Part shown: one piece after another, positions 13,419-22,419 of the stretch | How the letters are laid out: each line of letters begins with the position of its first letter | How positions within the stretch are numbered: the first letter of the stretch is position 1 | Assembly (NCBI GenBank): GCA_964476375.1 | Contig: CAYYZW010000347.1 | Location: forward strand, 1 to 28,373 | Direction: 5' to 3' | DNA length: 28,373 nt | Source of the DNA: SAT2750 sp964476375 | GTDB taxonomy: Bacteria > Planctomycetota > Planctomycetia > Pirellulales > Pirellulaceae | Notes under the pieces: generated by a model | What the model saw: the letters and a program-made list of their open reading frames with translations, nothing else | Databases searched by the model: none | Told to the model about the DNA's origin: nothing | Translations under genes and position numbers: made by a program

Positions 13419-15914
13419 ATGCGTCTTGCCCTGCCTACCGCAGCCCTTCTGCTGGCTGCACTCTGCCTGCCCACCCCTGCCCTTCGCGCTCAAGAGAACA
13501 CGCCGGAACCTCCCGGCCTGGGAGATCCGGGCACGTTGACGTCGATCGAGGTCGAAACCGGTCGTTCGGTCGATGGGCTGTTTGTCATTTCCGGGCGAGA
13601 TGCAGGACAGCAGTTGCTGGTAACAGGCAAGTACGATTCTGGTCAACAGCGAGACCTGGGACGCTTGGTCACCTACGAGGCGAACCCCAAGGACATCGTG
13701 GCGGTGGATGAAACCGGTTTTGTAACGCCGATTGCCGAAGGGGAGGCGTCGATTCACATCAAGTCCGAGGCGGGACAGGATGTCAAGATCTCGGTCCAGG
13801 TCACGAACATCATCAAGGATCTTCCGGTCAACTTCCCCAACCAGATTGCGCCCATTTTCACCAAGTTCGGATGTAACAGCGGTGGCTGCCACGGAAAGTC
13901 AAGTGGCCAGAATGGTTTCCGCCTCTCGCTGCTCGGATTCGAACCCACCGAGGATTACGAGTTCCTTGTCAAGGAAGCCCGTGGCCGACGGATTTTCCCT
14001 GCTGCCCCGGATCGCAGCCTCCTGCTGACCAAGGCCAGTGGACGACTTCCCCACGGTGGGGGTCACCGCATCTCCGCGGACTCTCCTTCCTTCCGAATGA
14101 TCTATCGCTGGATCGAGCAGGGAATGCCCTATGGTAACGACGATGATCCCATCGTCACGGGTATCCAAGTCCATCCGACAGAGCGGTTAATGCAGCGGGA
14201 CGGCACCCAGCAGATGACCGTGGTAGCCCACTATTCGGATGGTTCCACCGAGGATGTCACACGAACCACCCAGTTTGATTCCAATGACACGGAAATGGCG
14301 GAGGTTAGTCTCACGGGACTGGTCACCACGTCCCGCCTGACCGGAAGCGTTGCCGTGATGGCACGGTACCAGGGACACGTGGGTGTCTACCGCGCCACTG
14401 TCCCACTCGGGATTGAAGTAACGAATTTGCCCGACACAGCGAACTACGTCGACGAGATTGTTTTTGAAAAACTCACGCAACTTGGATTGCCCGCGTCCCA
14501 GGTGGCGGATGATGCAACTTTCCTGCGGCGGGTAACGGTGGACATCGCCGGTCGCCTTCCAACGGCCGAGGAAGCAGCCTCTTTCCTTGCCAGTTCGGAC
14601 GAAAAGAAACGGGCCATGTGGATTGACCACCTGCTTGAAAGTGCGGATTACGCCAACTTCTTTGCCAACAAGTGGAGTGCCATCCTGCGCAACAAGCGTC
14701 GCAATGACGCGGACAAGGTCGCCACTTTCGGCATGTTTGACTGGATTCGAAACAGTCTCTACCAGAACAAGCCGTACGACCAGTTTGTGCGGGAGATTAT
14801 CACTGCCACCGGCAGCCCGGCGGACACACCGGCAGTCGGCTGGTACCGGGAAGTCAAGGACCAGGCAGCCCAGGTGGAGGACACCGCCCAGCTTTTCCTC
14901 GGCCTGAGGATCCAGTGTGCCCGCTGCCATCACCATCCGTTCGAGAAGTGGAGCCAGCAAGACTACTATGGCATGGCCGCTTTCTTCTCGCGCGTGGGAC
15001 GCAAGAAGAGTTCGACCCCGACCTACGACCGCGTCTTCCACAACCGTGGTGTGGCCGAGGCCACGAATCCCAAGAACGGCCAAAAAGTCAAGCCCACCGG
15101 CCTGGATGCAGAACCGCTTATCCTGGGCCAGGATGACGATCCACGAGTCAAGCTGGCAGACTGGATGAGCCAGCCAGATAACGGTTTCTTTTCCCACTCG
15201 CTGGTGAACCGATACTGGAAGCATTTCTTTGGGCGGGGGCTGGTGGATCCGGAAGACGACATGCGAGTCACCAACCCGGCGGTCAACCCAAAACTTCTCG
15301 CCACCCTGGCAGAGAACTTCGTCGACACCGGCTTTGATCTCAAGCAACTGGTGCGGACGATCTGCAACAGCAGCACCTACCAGCTCAGTTCCGAGCCGAA
15401 CGAATGGAATCGTGACGACAAGCAGAACTTCTCCCGATACTACCCCAAGCGTCTCAACGCGGAGGTCCTGCTGGACTCCATTAACCAGGTAACCGGAACC
15501 TCGACCAGTTTTGGTGGTGTCCCGGCCGGCACGCGAGCCACGCAACTTCCCGACAGTGGCTTCAGCTCCTACTTCCTGACCGTCTTTGGGCGGCCGGAGT
15601 CGAGCAGTGCCTGTGAGTGTGAACGGTCATCAGAAGCGAACCTGGCCCAGAGTCTTCACCTTCTCAATTCCAGTGAGATCCAGGGAAAGTTGACATCGGG
15701 AAGCGGGCGAGCGGCCACGTTGAGCGCCGACAAGGAACGGGATAATGCGGACAAGATAAACGAACTTTACCTGCTTGCCTTTGCCCGGGATCCGTCGAGT
15801 GAAGAACGGGAAATTGCCATTTCCCATATCGATAAGACGGGCGACGCAAAAGTCGCTTTTGAAGACATCGTCTGGGCACTGATTAACACAAAGGAATTCC
15901 TCTTTAACCATTAG
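13419..15914 (+). CDS. Exported planctomycete protein: Big_2, cytochrome-like motif, DUF1549 and DUF1553
   Basis: An 831-residue protein with a clear signal peptide (MRLALPTAALLLAALCL..., likely cut after residue 24). Residues 40-126 form a bacterial Ig-like (Big_2) domain, with a second Ig-like stretch near 245-340. A CX4CH motif, CNSGGCH at 152-158, lies in the segment that in relatives precedes DUF1549. The DUF1549 region (about 345-560) contains a classical heme-binding motif CARCH at 500-504 in IQCARCHHHPFEKWSQQDYY. DUF1553 (about 590-825) contains HSLVNRYWKHFFGRGLVDPEDD and the RLNAEVLLDSI segment. Such proteins are abundant and almost confined to planctomycetes; their function is unproven but is thought to involve periplasmic redox or polymer metabolism. 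GGAAGG upstream of ATG 13419 supports the start. In many genomes a DUF1501 gene follows; here none does. Confidence 0.93.
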   Translation: MRLALPTAALLLAALCLPTPALRAQENTPEPPGLGDPGTLTSIEVETGRSVDGLFVISGRDAGQQLLVTGKYDSGQQRDLGRLVTYEANPKDIVAVDETGFVTPIAEGEASIHIKSEAGQDVKISVQVTNIIKDLPVNFPNQIAPIFTKFGCNSGGCHGKSSGQNGFRLSLLGFEPTEDYEFLVKEARGRRIFPAAPDRSLLLTKASGRLPHGGGHRISADSPSFRMIYRWIEQGMPYGNDDDPIVTGIQVHPTERLMQRDGTQQMTVVAHYSDGSTEDVTRTTQFDSNDTEMAEVSLTGLVTTSRLTGSVAVMARYQGHVGVYRATVPLGIEVTNLPDTANYVDEIVFEKLTQLGLPASQVADDATFLRRVTVDIAGRLPTAEEAASFLASSDEKKRAMWIDHLLESADYANFFANKWSAILRNKRRNDADKVATFGMFDWIRNSLYQNKPYDQFVREIITATGSPADTPAVGWYREVKDQAAQVEDTAQLFLGLRIQCARCHHHPFEKWSQQDYYGMAAFFSRVGRKKSSTPTYDRVFHNRGVAEATNPKNGQKVKPTGLDAEPLILGQDDDPRVKLADWMSQPDNGFFSHSLVNRYWKHFFGRGLVDPEDDMRVTNPAVNPKLLATLAENFVDTGFDLKQLVRTICNSSTYQLSSEPNEWNRDDKQNFSRYYPKRLNAEVLLDSINQVTGTSTSFGGVPAGTRATQLPDSGFSSYFLTVFGRPESSSACECERSSEANLAQSLHLLNSSEIQGKLTSGSGRAATLSADKERDNADKINELYLLAFARDPSSEEREIAISHIDKTGDAKVAFEDIVWALINTKEFLFNH

Positions 15915-16267
15915 GCAAGGTTCGCTCGATGAGGGATTCTACCGCACAAGGGCCACTCTCTTTCGGGACGGTGGCCTTTTGCATGCGCCAAAACAAACGA
16001 TAAGAATTATTCGTGGATTTCACTGGCTAGAAGGGCAAAAGATTGTCATTTTGTTTACAATCGGGGCATGAGGGATGGTTCTTCGACGTGGAGCCCTTCC
16101 CCACAACCGGTCCTTCCTGGTCACCTACCACACGATCAACTGCCGGTGAACGTAGAACGTGCCAAGAGATGGCGATGAACAGCAGCAGGTGAGCCTGGAG
16201 GCCACAACACAAACAGACGCAAAACAGTTTTCTTGAATCTTGTCTCGAAGGAAAATCAAGGGAAGCC
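15915..16267. other. Intergenic region between the DUF1549-type and PPC-type genes
   Basis: This 353-base gap starts with a likely terminator (15948-15980) and then an AT-richer stretch around 16010-16062 that includes TACAAT (16056-16061), a possible -10 element without a good -35 partner. I see no credible small gene. The last 40 bases are purine-rich (AAGGAAAATCAAGGGAAG) and provide the ribosome binding site of the next gene. Confidence 0.5.
15948..15980 (+). terminator. Rho-independent terminator after the DUF1549/DUF1553 gene
   Basis: AAGGGCCAC (15948-15956) pairs with GTGGCCTTT (15971-15979) around a 14-base loop, and the stem runs into a short T-run. It begins 34 bases after the stop codon. 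Confidence 0.6.
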
Positions 16268-19051
16268 ATGAGTCATATACAGTTCAAATTTTTCGGGTCG
16301 GTGGTGCACAAGCTGGCATTGAGTATCGTAGCCATGGGAATCATGGTTTCCCCGGCACTGGCCCAGTTGCCCGTCTGCCAGTTAACCACACTCACACCAT
16401 CCGGTGCGCAGCAGGGCACCGAAATCGAATTGACCGTGGGCGGTGGAGACCTGGACAACAACTCGCAACTTATTTTTTCCCACCCCGGGATCACCGCGAC
16501 TCCCAAGACAACTCCCCCCGGCGAGTTTGACGAAGGGCCTCAGCGGGTGGGGAACGTGTACATCGTCAAGGTCGATGCGGGCGTTCCAGTGGGTATCTAC
16601 GACGCCCGTGTCTCCTCGGATTTCGGGCTCTCCAACCCCCGTTCCTTTGCCATTGGCATCCTTCCGGAGGTCAAGGACAGCGGCAACAACCACAGCCTCG
16701 CGGAAGCCCAGGAACTAGCCGTCGGATCCACCGTCAATGGTACGTCCGATGCAAACACCCGTGATTACTACAAAATCACAGTCACAGCCGGCCAACGAAT
16801 TCTTTTTCGAGTGGATGGCGCATCGGTCGATTCACGTGTCGACGCCACCCTGGTGCTGTTTGACGCTCAGGGAGCAGAACTGACCAACAACCGCGACTCG
16901 GTCGGACTCGACCCCCTGATTGACCACACGTTCAAAACCGCGGGCGAATACACGTTGGCAATTCATGACTTCATCTACCGCGGTGGCGGGGATTACCAGT
17001 ACCGGCTGACTGTCAGCACGGGCCCCTACGTGGATTTCATCTTCCCACCGGTGGGAACGATCGGTTCGACCGGCGAGTACACCGTCTATGGGCGCAACCT
17101 GGCCGGTGGAGAACCCGCCGAGGGCATGACCGTCAACGGTGCTGTTTTGGACAAAGTGACCACGTCGATTTCGCTGCCGGGCATCGACCAGCTGCAAGAC
17201 CAGCTCGTTCAACGGCGACTCCCCGCGGCTATCTGGGATCGTTCTATCCTGCACCGCCATGCGGACGCCAACTCGGCTCCCCTTTCTGCAACCGATTTGC
17301 CCGTCGTGCTGGAAACCGAGGGAAACAACGAGGCGACAGCAGCCACCGTGGTCACCGTGCCCTGCGTGGTTGCCGGACAGTTTTATCCGGCAGGTGACCA
17401 GGACTGGATCCAGTTTGAAGCGAAAAAGGGAGATATTTTCCAACTGGAACTTCTCTCCCAGCAACTCGGACTTCTTTCTGACCCCACCCTGCTGGTTCAG
17501 CGGGTCACGACCAACGAGGCGGGCGAAGAGACGACAGCAGAAGTAGCCAAGGTGGATGATTCCCCCAACCGGAATGGTGCCATCGGTGGTGAATTTGACA
17601 CCTCCAGTGACGACCCGAATTATCGGCTGGTGGTGAACGAGGATGGTCTTTACCGGGTCCAGGTCCTCGACCAGGGGGGCGCCGCACGGAGTGACGCGCG
17701 CCTGGTTTACCAGCTGCGGATTCGCAGGGAGAAACCGGATTTCCGAATGATCGCCCTGGCCAAGCAGATCAAGGTCAAGGACGGGAACGAAGTCAAGATG
17801 TTCGCCCCGGTGATCCGCAGGTCCGGAACGATGTTAATCGATGTTCGAATTGAACGCCTGGAAGGATTTAATTCCGATATCGAGGTCACCGTGGAAGGAC
17901 TTCCCGAGGGAGTCACCTGCGCCGGTGCCCTGGTGAAATCCCAGGGGACGGCCAGCCTTGTCTTTCAGGCCGCCGGGGAACTGGCAAGCTGGAGTGGGGA
18001 GATCCGGGTGATCGGTACCGCGGAGATCGACGGAGAGAAAGTAACCCGCACTGCCCGCCAGCTGTCGGTCGTCTGGGCCACAGCAAATCGCACCCAGATA
18101 CCAGCCTACTTCCGCACCCTTCCCGGACTCTGGCTCTCGGTCATCGGAAACGACGATGAACCGACCCTGGTGGAGGTGGGAGACAACCAGGTCCTGGAAA
18201 CCTCCAAGGGAGGGACGCTTGCCATCCCGATCAAGGTGACCCGTCGAGCCGGCGGTGGAGACCTCAAGCTGGTAGCAACCGGCTTGCCGGGAGAGGTCAA
18301 GCCAGGGGATGGGACCATCAAGGGAGACGCCAGCGAGGGCACACTGACGATGGCCATCACCAACGCCAAGGCCCAGGCGGGACTTTACACCTACTACCTG
18401 CGTGGGGACTCCAAGGTAAAACGCCCACGCAGTGCAGCAGCCATCCTCCTGGCCGAGGCCAACCAGAAACGGGTAGACGAGCTCAAGGCAGCGGTCGATG
18501 CAGAAGTCACGGCCGCCACCGAGAAACGAGACAAGGCCGAAGGAGACGACAAGGCCAAGGCCGAGGAAGAACTCAAGGCGGCCCAGGAGAAACAGAAGCG
18601 AGTCGATGCGGCCAAGGCGGCAGCCGACAAACGCGTTGTCGACATCAAGAAAGCAAATGAGCCCAAGGATATCGACATTGCCATCGTTTCCACTCCCATC
18701 CGCGTGCGAATCGTGGAGACACCGCTGGTTGTCACACCAGGCCAGCCTGACGTGGCTGTCAAGGCAGCCGAGACAGCCCAGGTCCCGATCACCATCGAAC
18801 GCAAGTATGGTTTTGCCGAGGCGGTCGAATTAACCGTCATGCTCCCTGATGGTGTCGCAGGCGTGACGGTCGCCAAGGTGTCGATTCCCAAAGACCAGAA
18901 CGAGGGAACCCTGGAATTTGTCACCACGGACAAAGCGACGGTGGGAGAACACCCCATCACGGTCCAGGCGGCCGGAACATTCAACAAGATCAACGTTACT
19001 GCAAAAGGGGAACTGAAGCTCAAGGTGGAGTCGGCAGCTGCCGGTTCCTGA
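16268..19051 (+). CDS. Exported PPC-type beta-sandwich protein with an internal charged coiled coil
   Basis: A 927-residue secreted protein; the signal peptide ends at SPALA-32 before Q33. An IPT/Ig-like start (about 35-130, LTPSGAQQGTEIELTVGGGDL) is followed by a pre-peptidase C-terminal (PPC) type domain (about 135-255) with the hallmark NNHSLAEAQEL...RDYYKITVTAGQRI and GGDYQYRLTV. A second PPC-like domain lies near 350-490 (ETEGNNEATAATVV...DQDWIQFEAKKGDIF). Beta-rich Ig-like regions fill about 500-715. Residues 718-800 change abruptly to a Lys/Ala/Glu-rich helix of coiled-coil type, then beta sequence resumes to the C terminus. GGGAAG precedes ATG 16268. There is no protease catalytic site. 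The role is probably adhesive or structural at the cell surface; this cannot be specified further. Confidence 0.85.
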   Translation: MSHIQFKFFGSVVHKLALSIVAMGIMVSPALAQLPVCQLTTLTPSGAQQGTEIELTVGGGDLDNNSQLIFSHPGITATPKTTPPGEFDEGPQRVGNVYIVKVDAGVPVGIYDARVSSDFGLSNPRSFAIGILPEVKDSGNNHSLAEAQELAVGSTVNGTSDANTRDYYKITVTAGQRILFRVDGASVDSRVDATLVLFDAQGAELTNNRDSVGLDPLIDHTFKTAGEYTLAIHDFIYRGGGDYQYRLTVSTGPYVDFIFPPVGTIGSTGEYTVYGRNLAGGEPAEGMTVNGAVLDKVTTSISLPGIDQLQDQLVQRRLPAAIWDRSILHRHADANSAPLSATDLPVVLETEGNNEATAATVVTVPCVVAGQFYPAGDQDWIQFEAKKGDIFQLELLSQQLGLLSDPTLLVQRVTTNEAGEETTAEVAKVDDSPNRNGAIGGEFDTSSDDPNYRLVVNEDGLYRVQVLDQGGAARSDARLVYQLRIRREKPDFRMIALAKQIKVKDGNEVKMFAPVIRRSGTMLIDVRIERLEGFNSDIEVTVEGLPEGVTCAGALVKSQGTASLVFQAAGELASWSGEIRVIGTAEIDGEKVTRTARQLSVVWATANRTQIPAYFRTLPGLWLSVIGNDDEPTLVEVGDNQVLETSKGGTLAIPIKVTRRAGGGDLKLVATGLPGEVKPGDGTIKGDASEGTLTMAITNAKAQAGLYTYYLRGDSKVKRPRSAAAILLAEANQKRVDELKAAVDAEVTAATEKRDKAEGDDKAKAEEELKAAQEKQKRVDAAKAAADKRVVDIKKANEPKDIDIAIVSTPIRVRIVETPLVVTPGQPDVAVKAAETAQVPITIERKYGFAEAVELTVMLPDGVAGVTVAKVSIPKDQNEGTLEFVTTDKATVGEHPITVQAAGTFNKINVTAKGELKLKVESAAAGS

Positions 19052-19073
19052 GCCACGACCCTGCCACATGAAA

Positions 19074-19118
19074 ATCGGCTGGCCACCACATGGCGGCCAG
19101 TTCGATCCGGACTTTTTT
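19074..19118 (+). terminator. Stem-loop with T6 tract between the PPC and WD40 genes
   Basis: ATCG-x-CTGGCC (19074-19084) pairs with GGCCAG-xx-CGAT (19095-19106), with a T6 run at 19113-19118. The T-run starts six bases beyond the stem, so this may be a leaky terminator or attenuator rather than a full stop. It would reduce read-through into the WD40 gene. Confidence 0.4.
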
Positions 19119-19150
19119 ACTTCTTCAACCCGATGCACGGAAACAATCTC

Positions 19151-22100
19151 ATGCGGAAACTTCGACCCATTGCCCTCACGCTCGTTCTCCTGTCCTGCTC
19201 TCTTGTCGCAAGTCAGCTTGCAGCCCAGGAAGAATCCGAGGCGATTGAGATCGCCGAGGTCAAACACAAGGGGCCGATCGATTTCGAAAAAGAGATCCTG
19301 CCGATCCTGCGACGCAACTGCCTCGCCTGTCATAACACCACCGATGCGGAAAGTGACCTTGTGCTGGAGACCCCGGAGTCGATCCGCAAGGGCGGAGCCG
19401 AGGGGCCGGGTGTCGTTCCCGGCAAGAGTGCCGAGAGCCTCGTATTGATGCTGGCGGCCCGCCAACGTGAGTCCTTCATGCCCCCGGATGACAATGATGT
19501 CGGCGCCAAACAACTGACACCTCGCGAACTCGGCCTGATCAAGCTCTGGATTGACAAGGGTGCCACCGGCGAAGTCACCGGGGCCGCCGACCTGGTCCAG
19601 TGGCAACCCCTGCCGCCGGGAGTCAACCCGATCTATGCCGTGGCCATCTCCGATGACGGCCAGTTCGCCGCCGCAGGCCGGGCCAACCAGGTTTTCCTCT
19701 ACCATGTCCCCAGCGGCCGCGAAATCGGTCGATTAACGGACCCGGAACTGATCAAGACAGGCGTCTACGAGCAACAGGGTGTTGCCTTTCTGGATCTTGT
19801 CCAGTCCCTGGCCTTTAACCGAACCGGTGACATGATTGCGGCCGGTGGTTATCGCAACGCAAAGATCTGGAAACGGGCCACGAACGCTCGGCTTGCGGAG
19901 ATCCCGGCCATCGAAGATGCCGGCACCTCCCGTGCCATTTCTGCAGACGGGACGACTGCCGCCGTGGGCCTGGCCAATGGTGCGATCCAGCTCATCAACC
20001 TGGCAGAGAAGACAGCCATCCGGACCCTCCAGGGGCACGCGGGCCGCGTCGCCGGACTGCAATTCTCTGCAGATGGCATGACTCTCTATTCCGGTTCCGA
20101 GGACAAGACCCTCCGCGCCTGGAACGTCGCCGACGGCGCCGAAAAAGCCGCGGTTGAAACAACTGCCCCGATCACTTCCCTGGCACTCGTGAACCAGCAG
20201 AAGGAAATCGCGGCCGGCCACGCCGACAACACCATCCGCATCTGGGCCCTGCCCGGCACCCCGGCCGAGGAGCAGGACGATGCCGCCGCCCCCATCCGCG
20301 AACTGGCGGGCCATGGCGGCCCTGTCACATCGCTTGCCGTTGCCGGCGAGAATGCGAACCAGCTGATTTCCGGAAGCCAGGACGGGAGCGTGAGGCATTG
20401 GAATGCGGCAGATGGAAAACAGCTTCGGCAGATGGACCATGGTGGGCCGGTCACCGCCGTCGCCGTCCGCGATGACATGACACGCATTGTCTCCACGAGC
20501 GAGAACAACACGGTCCGGCTTTGGAATGCTGCCGATGGGAAACAAATTGTGGAAATCAAGGGCGACTTCCAGAAACAACTTACCGCCCAGCGGCTCACGC
20601 GGGACATGAACCTCGCCAACAAGCGAGTGGAGCTTGCCAAGGCAGACCTGGATGCTGCCAACAAGCGGAAAACCGCGGAAGAAGAAAACAAGAAAAAGTT
20701 GGCCGAGGCCCTGACCAAGGCGGAGGAGGACAAGACGGCCAAGATCGAGGCTGCCAAAAAACCGGTTGCCGACAAGGAGGCTGCCGAGAAGACACTCGAG
20801 GAAGCCAAGAAATCCCAGGTGACCACCGAGGAAGCCCAGAAGAAGGCGGACGAGGCTCTCACCAAGGCGAACGAGGAACTCAAGAAAGCACAGGAGGCAC
20901 TGAAAAAGGCAGAGGAGACACTGGCTGCCGCCACCAAGGCGGCCGAGGAAGCGGCCACCAAGAAGAAGGCAGCCGATGAAGCCGCTGCGAACGACGCGGA
21001 CAACAAGGACCTGGCGGCCGCAGCCGAGGCAGCAGGAAAAGCATCCGAGGAAGCAGAAAAGAAACGGCTGGAGGCCCAGAAAGTCGTTGACGACGCCAAG
21101 ACAAAAGTCGAAACCGACACCGCCCTCCAAAAGACGGCGGACGAGGCCAAGAAAAAGGGTGACGCCGACTTCAAGAAAGCCAACGACGATGCCAAGGCGG
21201 CCGATGAGAATCTCAAAAAACTGACACCGGTGGCCCAGAAAGCGGTCGACGAAATGACCGCCGCCGAGCGGGCCGCCGTCGCAGCCAAGCGAAGCGTGGA
21301 ACGGGCGGACGTCGCTGTCAAGAAAGTGGAAACGGAAATCGTCGCTTTCGATGCAACGGTCAAAACGGAAGAGGCAGGTGCCGCCGAGGGAAAATCCGCC
21401 AGCGAGGCGGGGAACAAGACCGTGACCGAAAGCGAAAGCCCCTTCCGGACCGTCAGCTTTTCAGCGGATGGATCCCTCTTCGCCATTGGAGGAGATGCCC
21501 AGGTTGTCACCACGTTTGATAGCGAAACGGGACAACCGGTGAGCAATTTCACCGGCCAGGGTTCAAGTATTCACCTGCTGGCATTCCTGCCCGATGGAAA
21601 CCTGCTCTCCATCGCAGAGGACAAGTCCGTCGTGGTCTGGGACATGGTGCACCGCTGGGACCTGGTACATCGCCTGGGAAGCACCGGTAATGACAGCCTC
21701 TTTATCGACCGTGTGATCTCGCTCCACTTCAGCTACGACGGTTCCATGCTGGCCGCCGGTGGAGGAGAACCATCGCGGAGCGGTGAGATCAAGATCTTTA
21801 ATACCGAGAACGGAGAACTCATTCGGGAGTTGCAAGAACCCCATAGTGACACGGTCTTTGCTGTCGAGTTTTCTCGCGATGGCCAGTACATCGCAAGTTG
21901 TGGTGCCGACCGGTTTGCCAAGGTTTTCCAGGTTGCCGACGGGGCCTTTGTGCGGTCATTTGAAGGACACACGCACCATGTACTGGGAGTCAGCTGGAGT
22001 GCCGACGGTCGCACCCTGGTGACGGGCGGCGCGGACAACGTGGTCAAGGTCTGGACGGTCAAGACCGGTGACCAGCAAAGGACGATCTCAGGATTTGGCA

Positions 22101-22390
22101 AGGAAGTGACCTGCATCAAGTACGTGGCGGACGGTGTCAATATTGTCGCTTCCAGCGGCGACAAGAATGTTCATGTCAAGCGAGCAGACAATGGCGGCAA
22201 TGTCCGCGTGCTCGGTGGCGGTGGCGACTTCATGTATACCGTGGGAGTCACCGGGGACGGAAAGGTGATTGTCGCCGGCGGCCAGGATAGTGTGCTGCGG
22301 ATCTGGGCGGAGGATGGCAAGGTCCTGTCAACCTTTGAACCCCCGGCTCCTCCGGAAGAGGATCCCGCTCCAGAGGCCGAGGAGAAATAA
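19151..22390 (+). CDS. Exported 'planctomycete cytochrome C' plus WD40 propeller protein split by a long coiled coil
   Basis: A 1079-residue protein from ATG 19151, which has GGAA upstream and gives a compact signal peptide (MRKLRPIALTLVLLSCSLVASQLAAQ). ATG 19133 would add six residues. A cytochrome-like domain follows, with heme motif CLACH (57-61) and the family motifs SDLVLETPESIRKGG and ESFMPPDDN. WD40 repeats fill about 150-475, with units ending in IRIWAL, VRHWNA and VRLWNA. Residues about 477-756 are a Lys/Ala/Glu-rich helix with heptad-like KAEEAxxKK patterning and almost no aromatic residues. WD40 repeats then resume to about 1060 (VVVWDM, VKVWTV, LRIWAE). The two halves may form one or two propellers bridged by a long helical hairpin. 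It is probably periplasmic; heme attachment is inferred from the motif. The gene ends with a short acidic proline-rich tail, convergent with the CinA-like gene. Confidence 0.9.
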   Translation: MRKLRPIALTLVLLSCSLVASQLAAQEESEAIEIAEVKHKGPIDFEKEILPILRRNCLACHNTTDAESDLVLETPESIRKGGAEGPGVVPGKSAESLVLMLAARQRESFMPPDDNDVGAKQLTPRELGLIKLWIDKGATGEVTGAADLVQWQPLPPGVNPIYAVAISDDGQFAAAGRANQVFLYHVPSGREIGRLTDPELIKTGVYEQQGVAFLDLVQSLAFNRTGDMIAAGGYRNAKIWKRATNARLAEIPAIEDAGTSRAISADGTTAAVGLANGAIQLINLAEKTAIRTLQGHAGRVAGLQFSADGMTLYSGSEDKTLRAWNVADGAEKAAVETTAPITSLALVNQQKEIAAGHADNTIRIWALPGTPAEEQDDAAAPIRELAGHGGPVTSLAVAGENANQLISGSQDGSVRHWNAADGKQLRQMDHGGPVTAVAVRDDMTRIVSTSENNTVRLWNAADGKQIVEIKGDFQKQLTAQRLTRDMNLANKRVELAKADLDAANKRKTAEEENKKKLAEALTKAEEDKTAKIEAAKKPVADKEAAEKTLEEAKKSQVTTEEAQKKADEALTKANEELKKAQEALKKAEETLAAATKAAEEAATKKKAADEAAANDADNKDLAAAAEAAGKASEEAEKKRLEAQKVVDDAKTKVETDTALQKTADEAKKKGDADFKKANDDAKAADENLKKLTPVAQKAVDEMTAAERAAVAAKRSVERADVAVKKVETEIVAFDATVKTEEAGAAEGKSASEAGNKTVTESESPFRTVSFSADGSLFAIGGDAQVVTTFDSETGQPVSNFTGQGSSIHLLAFLPDGNLLSIAEDKSVVVWDMVHRWDLVHRLGSTGNDSLFIDRVISLHFSYDGSMLAAGGGEPSRSGEIKIFNTENGELIRELQEPHSDTVFAVEFSRDGQYIASCGADRFAKVFQVADGAFVRSFEGHTHHVLGVSWSADGRTLVTGGADNVVKVWTVKTGDQQRTISGFGKEVTCIKYVADGVNIVASSGDKNVHVKRADNGGNVRVLGGGGDFMYTVGVTGDGKVIVAGGQDSVLRIWAEDGKVLSTFEPPAPPEEDPAPEAEEK

Positions 22391-22419
22391 GCTGCGCCCT
22401 TGCGGCCAACGGCTGACTG

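Noticed and set aside
14187..15545. 452-codon minus-strand frame opposite the DUF1549/DUF1553 gene
   Set aside because: The coding strand has intact conserved motifs throughout; the antisense frame is a by-product of high GC codon bias.
20600..21350. Apparent DNA repeats of AAG/GCC-rich units
   Set aside because: These are codon-level echoes of a coiled-coil protein segment, not a CRISPR array or tandem repeat with fixed unit and spacers.
19733..21552. Two minus-strand frames of over 460 codons opposite the WD40/coiled-coil gene
   Set aside because: They arise from the repetitive Lys/Ala/Glu codons read in reverse, giving Ser/Ala- or Leu/Gly/Phe-rich low-complexity products.
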